Shown piece after piece: positions 15,039 to 16,320 of a stretch of DNA of 16,320 bases. How positions within the stretch are numbered: position 1 is the stretch's first letter; every line of letters starts with the position of its first letter. The notes beneath the pieces are model-generated. The model was not told the origin of the DNA. It did not search any database and saw nothing but the letters and a program-made list of their open reading frames with translations. A program made the translations under genes and the position numbers. Source of the stretch: RPQK01 sp041946865 (GTDB lineage: Bacteria > Acidobacteriota > UBA6911 > RPQK01); NCBI GenBank assembly GCA_041946865.1, contig JBHGBF010000115.1:1-16320 (forward strand). The letters are read 5' to 3'.

Positions 15039-16157
15039 TCAGTCCACCCTGACTCGCGCCGACCAGATATCTCCGTACTGCTCTCGGTCGGACAGCACGA
15101 TTCGGGTCCAAACGACGATCAGAGTCCCATCCTCCAGCTCGGCCATCGACGGGTAGGAAACCTGCCTTCCCCAGACGGCCTGCCCTTCCTCGGGCAGCTC
15201 AACGCGGGCGATCTCCAGGGGCTTTCCCCAGGTCCGGCCGTCATCCCTGGAGACACGCAAGGTCAGGCGGGTCCTGGCCGGCGGTTGGGAGTCGTTGTGA
15301 GCCAGCACCAGGTTTCCGTTTCGGCAGCGCAAAAGACTGTGAGAGGAGGCGGCCGCCGTCAGCCCGCTGTTTTCCGGCGCCGACCAGGTTTCACCCCGGT
15401 CCCCGGAAAAGGCCCGCCAGAGGAAACCGTCGCGGGTGCGCAGGACCATCATGATGCGGCCCTCACCAAGCTCGGCGATGGCCGGTTCCCCTCCCCCCGT
15501 CTCGGTCATCACCTGCCCGAAATCCTGCCAGGTGCGCCCTCCGTCGGACGACTTGAGGACCCCGCCCGAGGACGGGACGCGGTAGATCGGCAACAGCAGC
15601 TCGCCCGAAGACAGGCGAATGCCGTTGCTTCGGCAGAACACCTTTTCGCCGGCCGTCCGAGGCCCGGACCAGCTCTGACCGCCGTCACCCGAAACCCGGT
15701 ACCAGGTCTTGAACGAGGCCGGCCCCACCTCCTCCTTCTCATTCCGGACAAAAGGATACCGGCTGTGACGGCCGGCCGAGAAAAACAACCAGGTCCTCGC
15801 TCCATCGGCGATGAACGCGGGATCGAAATCCGACGTGCGAGGCAGGTCCTGGATCACCCGGGCAGGCGTCCAGTTCAGGCCGCCGTCAGACGAAAAGGCC
15901 CCCAGGATCACCTGGCGAACCGAGGCCTCGTACGGCCCGGAAAACCAGGCAGCCAGAAGACGCCCGTCGGGCAGAGTGGTTACGCTGGGTCCATGGTTGA
16001 AACCGAAGCGGTTCTCTAAATCGTAAGGGTCGCCGTTCTCGTGGATGAAAACGGGAGACGACGACAACAAAACCAGCTTCTCCCCTTCGTCGTCCCAGCC
16101 CCCAGCGAAACCTGGAATCAATCCCAGATACAGAAGACCCAACGCCCACGCCCGCAT
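15039..16157 (-). CDS. Sialidase-like BNR/Asp-box protein A
   Basis: This 372-residue secreted beta-propeller protein is the first gene of unit 1. ATG 16157 is chosen because AGGAG lies six bases upstream; the adjoining GTG at 16160 is too close. Residues 1-19 are a signal peptide. Five Asp boxes are present: SSDGGLNW (89-96), SGDGGQSW (156-163), SSDGGRTW (203-210), SGDRGETW (251-258) and SRDDGRTW (303-310). FNHGPSV, LPDGRLLAAWFSGPYEASV, SDFDPAFIADG, CRSNGIRLSSGELLLP and LAHNDSQ are shared with protein B, which in the first 70 aligned core residues differs at only about 14 positions. No F/YRIP motif of classical GH33 sialidases is seen, so the safe call is a BNR_2 'predicted neuraminidase'. 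The duplicated head genes suggest two related linkages or a duplication of the unit start. Confidence 0.92.
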   Translation of the reverse strand: MRAWALGLLYLGLIPGFAGGWDDEGEKLVLLSSSPVFIHENGDPYDLENRFGFNHGPSVTTLPDGRLLAAWFSGPYEASVRQVILGAFSSDGGLNWTPARVIQDLPRTSDFDPAFIADGARTWLFFSAGRHSRYPFVRNEKEEVGPASFKTWYRVSGDGGQSWSGPRTAGEKVFCRSNGIRLSSGELLLPIYRVPSSGGVLKSSDGGRTWQDFGQVMTETGGGEPAIAELGEGRIMMVLRTRDGFLWRAFSGDRGETWSAPENSGLTAAASSHSLLRCRNGNLVLAHNDSQPPARTRLTLRVSRDDGRTWGKPLEIARVELPEEGQAVWGRQVSYPSMAELEDGTLIVVWTRIVLSDREQYGDIWSARVRVD

Positions 16158-16179
16158 CACTTTCTCCTTGTTGGCCGCT

Positions 16180-16193
16180 TTATCGATAATCGA
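16180..16193. promoter_or_regulatory. Operator site 3 (P1)
   Basis: Read on the minus strand this is TCGATTATCGATAA, identical in all 14 bases to site 1. It lies just downstream of the expected P1 start (near 16195) and before the ribosome site of sialidase A, a repressing position. Its orientation is opposite to site 1 relative to the gene, as expected for a palindromic core. No second copy is seen upstream of the P1 -35 within the window. Confidence 0.75.
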
Positions 16194-16201
16194 GATTCAA
16201 C

Positions 16202-16230
16202 AACCTACACCAGGGACGGCACCCTGTCAA
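16202..16230 (-). promoter_or_regulatory. Promoter P1 for unit 1
   Basis: On the minus strand a consensus TTGACA (16225-16230) and TAGGTT (16202-16207) are separated by 17 bases. The -35 sits in CTGTTGACAG, as at P2. The spacer contains a short inverted repeat, CAGGG/CCCTG (16211-16226). The leader to the ATG is about 38 bases. Positions 16231-16320 beyond it show no gene, partial gene or terminator that I can support. Confidence 0.75.
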
Positions 16231-16320
16231 CAGCGAAGACCTGTCCGTTGTAACCCCTCAGTTTTTGTTCGGAGTGTGGCAGGAACGAGGAGAGAGGCCG
16301 GTGCTTTACCAAGCCTCGAA

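Noticed and set aside
14974..15111. 46-residue N-terminal extension of the symporter
   Set aside because: It translates the end of sialidase A in another frame. The same artefact, with similar residues (RAVRR), appears before the VCBS gene because the two sialidase 3' ends are homologous.
16211..16226. Inverted repeat CAGGG/CCCTG in the P1 spacer as an operator
   Set aside because: The arms are only five bases and are not repeated at P2, so chance is likely; it was noted only within the P1 entry.
1..16320. tRNA, rRNA, CRISPR array, insertion sequence or phage genes
   Set aside because: No cloverleaf, spaced direct repeats, transposase-like frame or phage protein was seen on either strand.

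Overview
The window is GC-rich bacterial DNA in which all eleven supported genes lie on the minus strand, so transcription runs from the right edge to the left. The probable source is a member of the Acidobacteriota, perhaps a Solibacter/Bryobacterales-type genome. The grounds are a 1109-residue outer-membrane receptor with an N-terminal carboxypeptidase-regulatory-like domain, a big FG-GAP/VCBS protein, several Tat-exported proteins and a glycan-catabolism layout. This placement is an inference from family content; no rRNA or marker gene is present.

Layout in transcription order. Unit 1 starts at promoter P1 (16202-16230): sialidase-like BNR protein A, an SSS-family sodium:solute symporter, and a Tat-signal protein of unknown family (paralog B). 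Unit 2 starts at promoter P2 (12422-12450): sialidase-like BNR protein B, a secreted VCBS/FG-GAP protein, a Tat-signal DHDPS/NAL-family aldolase, a Gfo/Idh/MocA oxidoreductase, an SDR oxidoreductase and a secreted SGNH/GDSL esterase. Three of its junctions overlap by 1 to 4 bases. Unit 3 starts at promoter P3 (4598-4626): the TonB-dependent Oar-like receptor, then a second Tat-signal protein (paralog A) homologous to B. The left edge carries palindromic non-coding DNA.

P1 and P2 have the same architecture: a consensus TTGACA -35 inside the identical 10-mer CTGTTGACAG, a 17-base spacer and a TAGRTT -10. Each has a copy of the same 14-mer TCGATTATCGATAA at or just after the expected transcription start. 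P2 has a second, degenerate copy upstream, 54 bases away. P3 has no such site; instead a perfect 8-bp-arm palindrome fills its spacer. The picture is a two-regulator glycan-uptake regulon: receptor import under P3, and processing, transport and catabolism under a shared repressor at P1 and P2. No regulator gene lies in the window.

The gene set (sialidase-like propellers, SSS transporter, NAL/DHDPS-family aldolase, an SDR resembling PtmA-type nonulosonate enzymes, Gfo/Idh, GDSL esterase) suggests breakdown of an acidic or acylated sugar such as a sialic acid or another 2-keto-3-deoxy sugar acid. The substrate is not shown by the sequence. The sialidase-like proteins lack the classical FRIP motif, and the aldolase lacks a canonical catalytic tyrosine and is predicted to be exported. 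The least explained components are the paralogous Tat proteins A and B, which close units 3 and 1.
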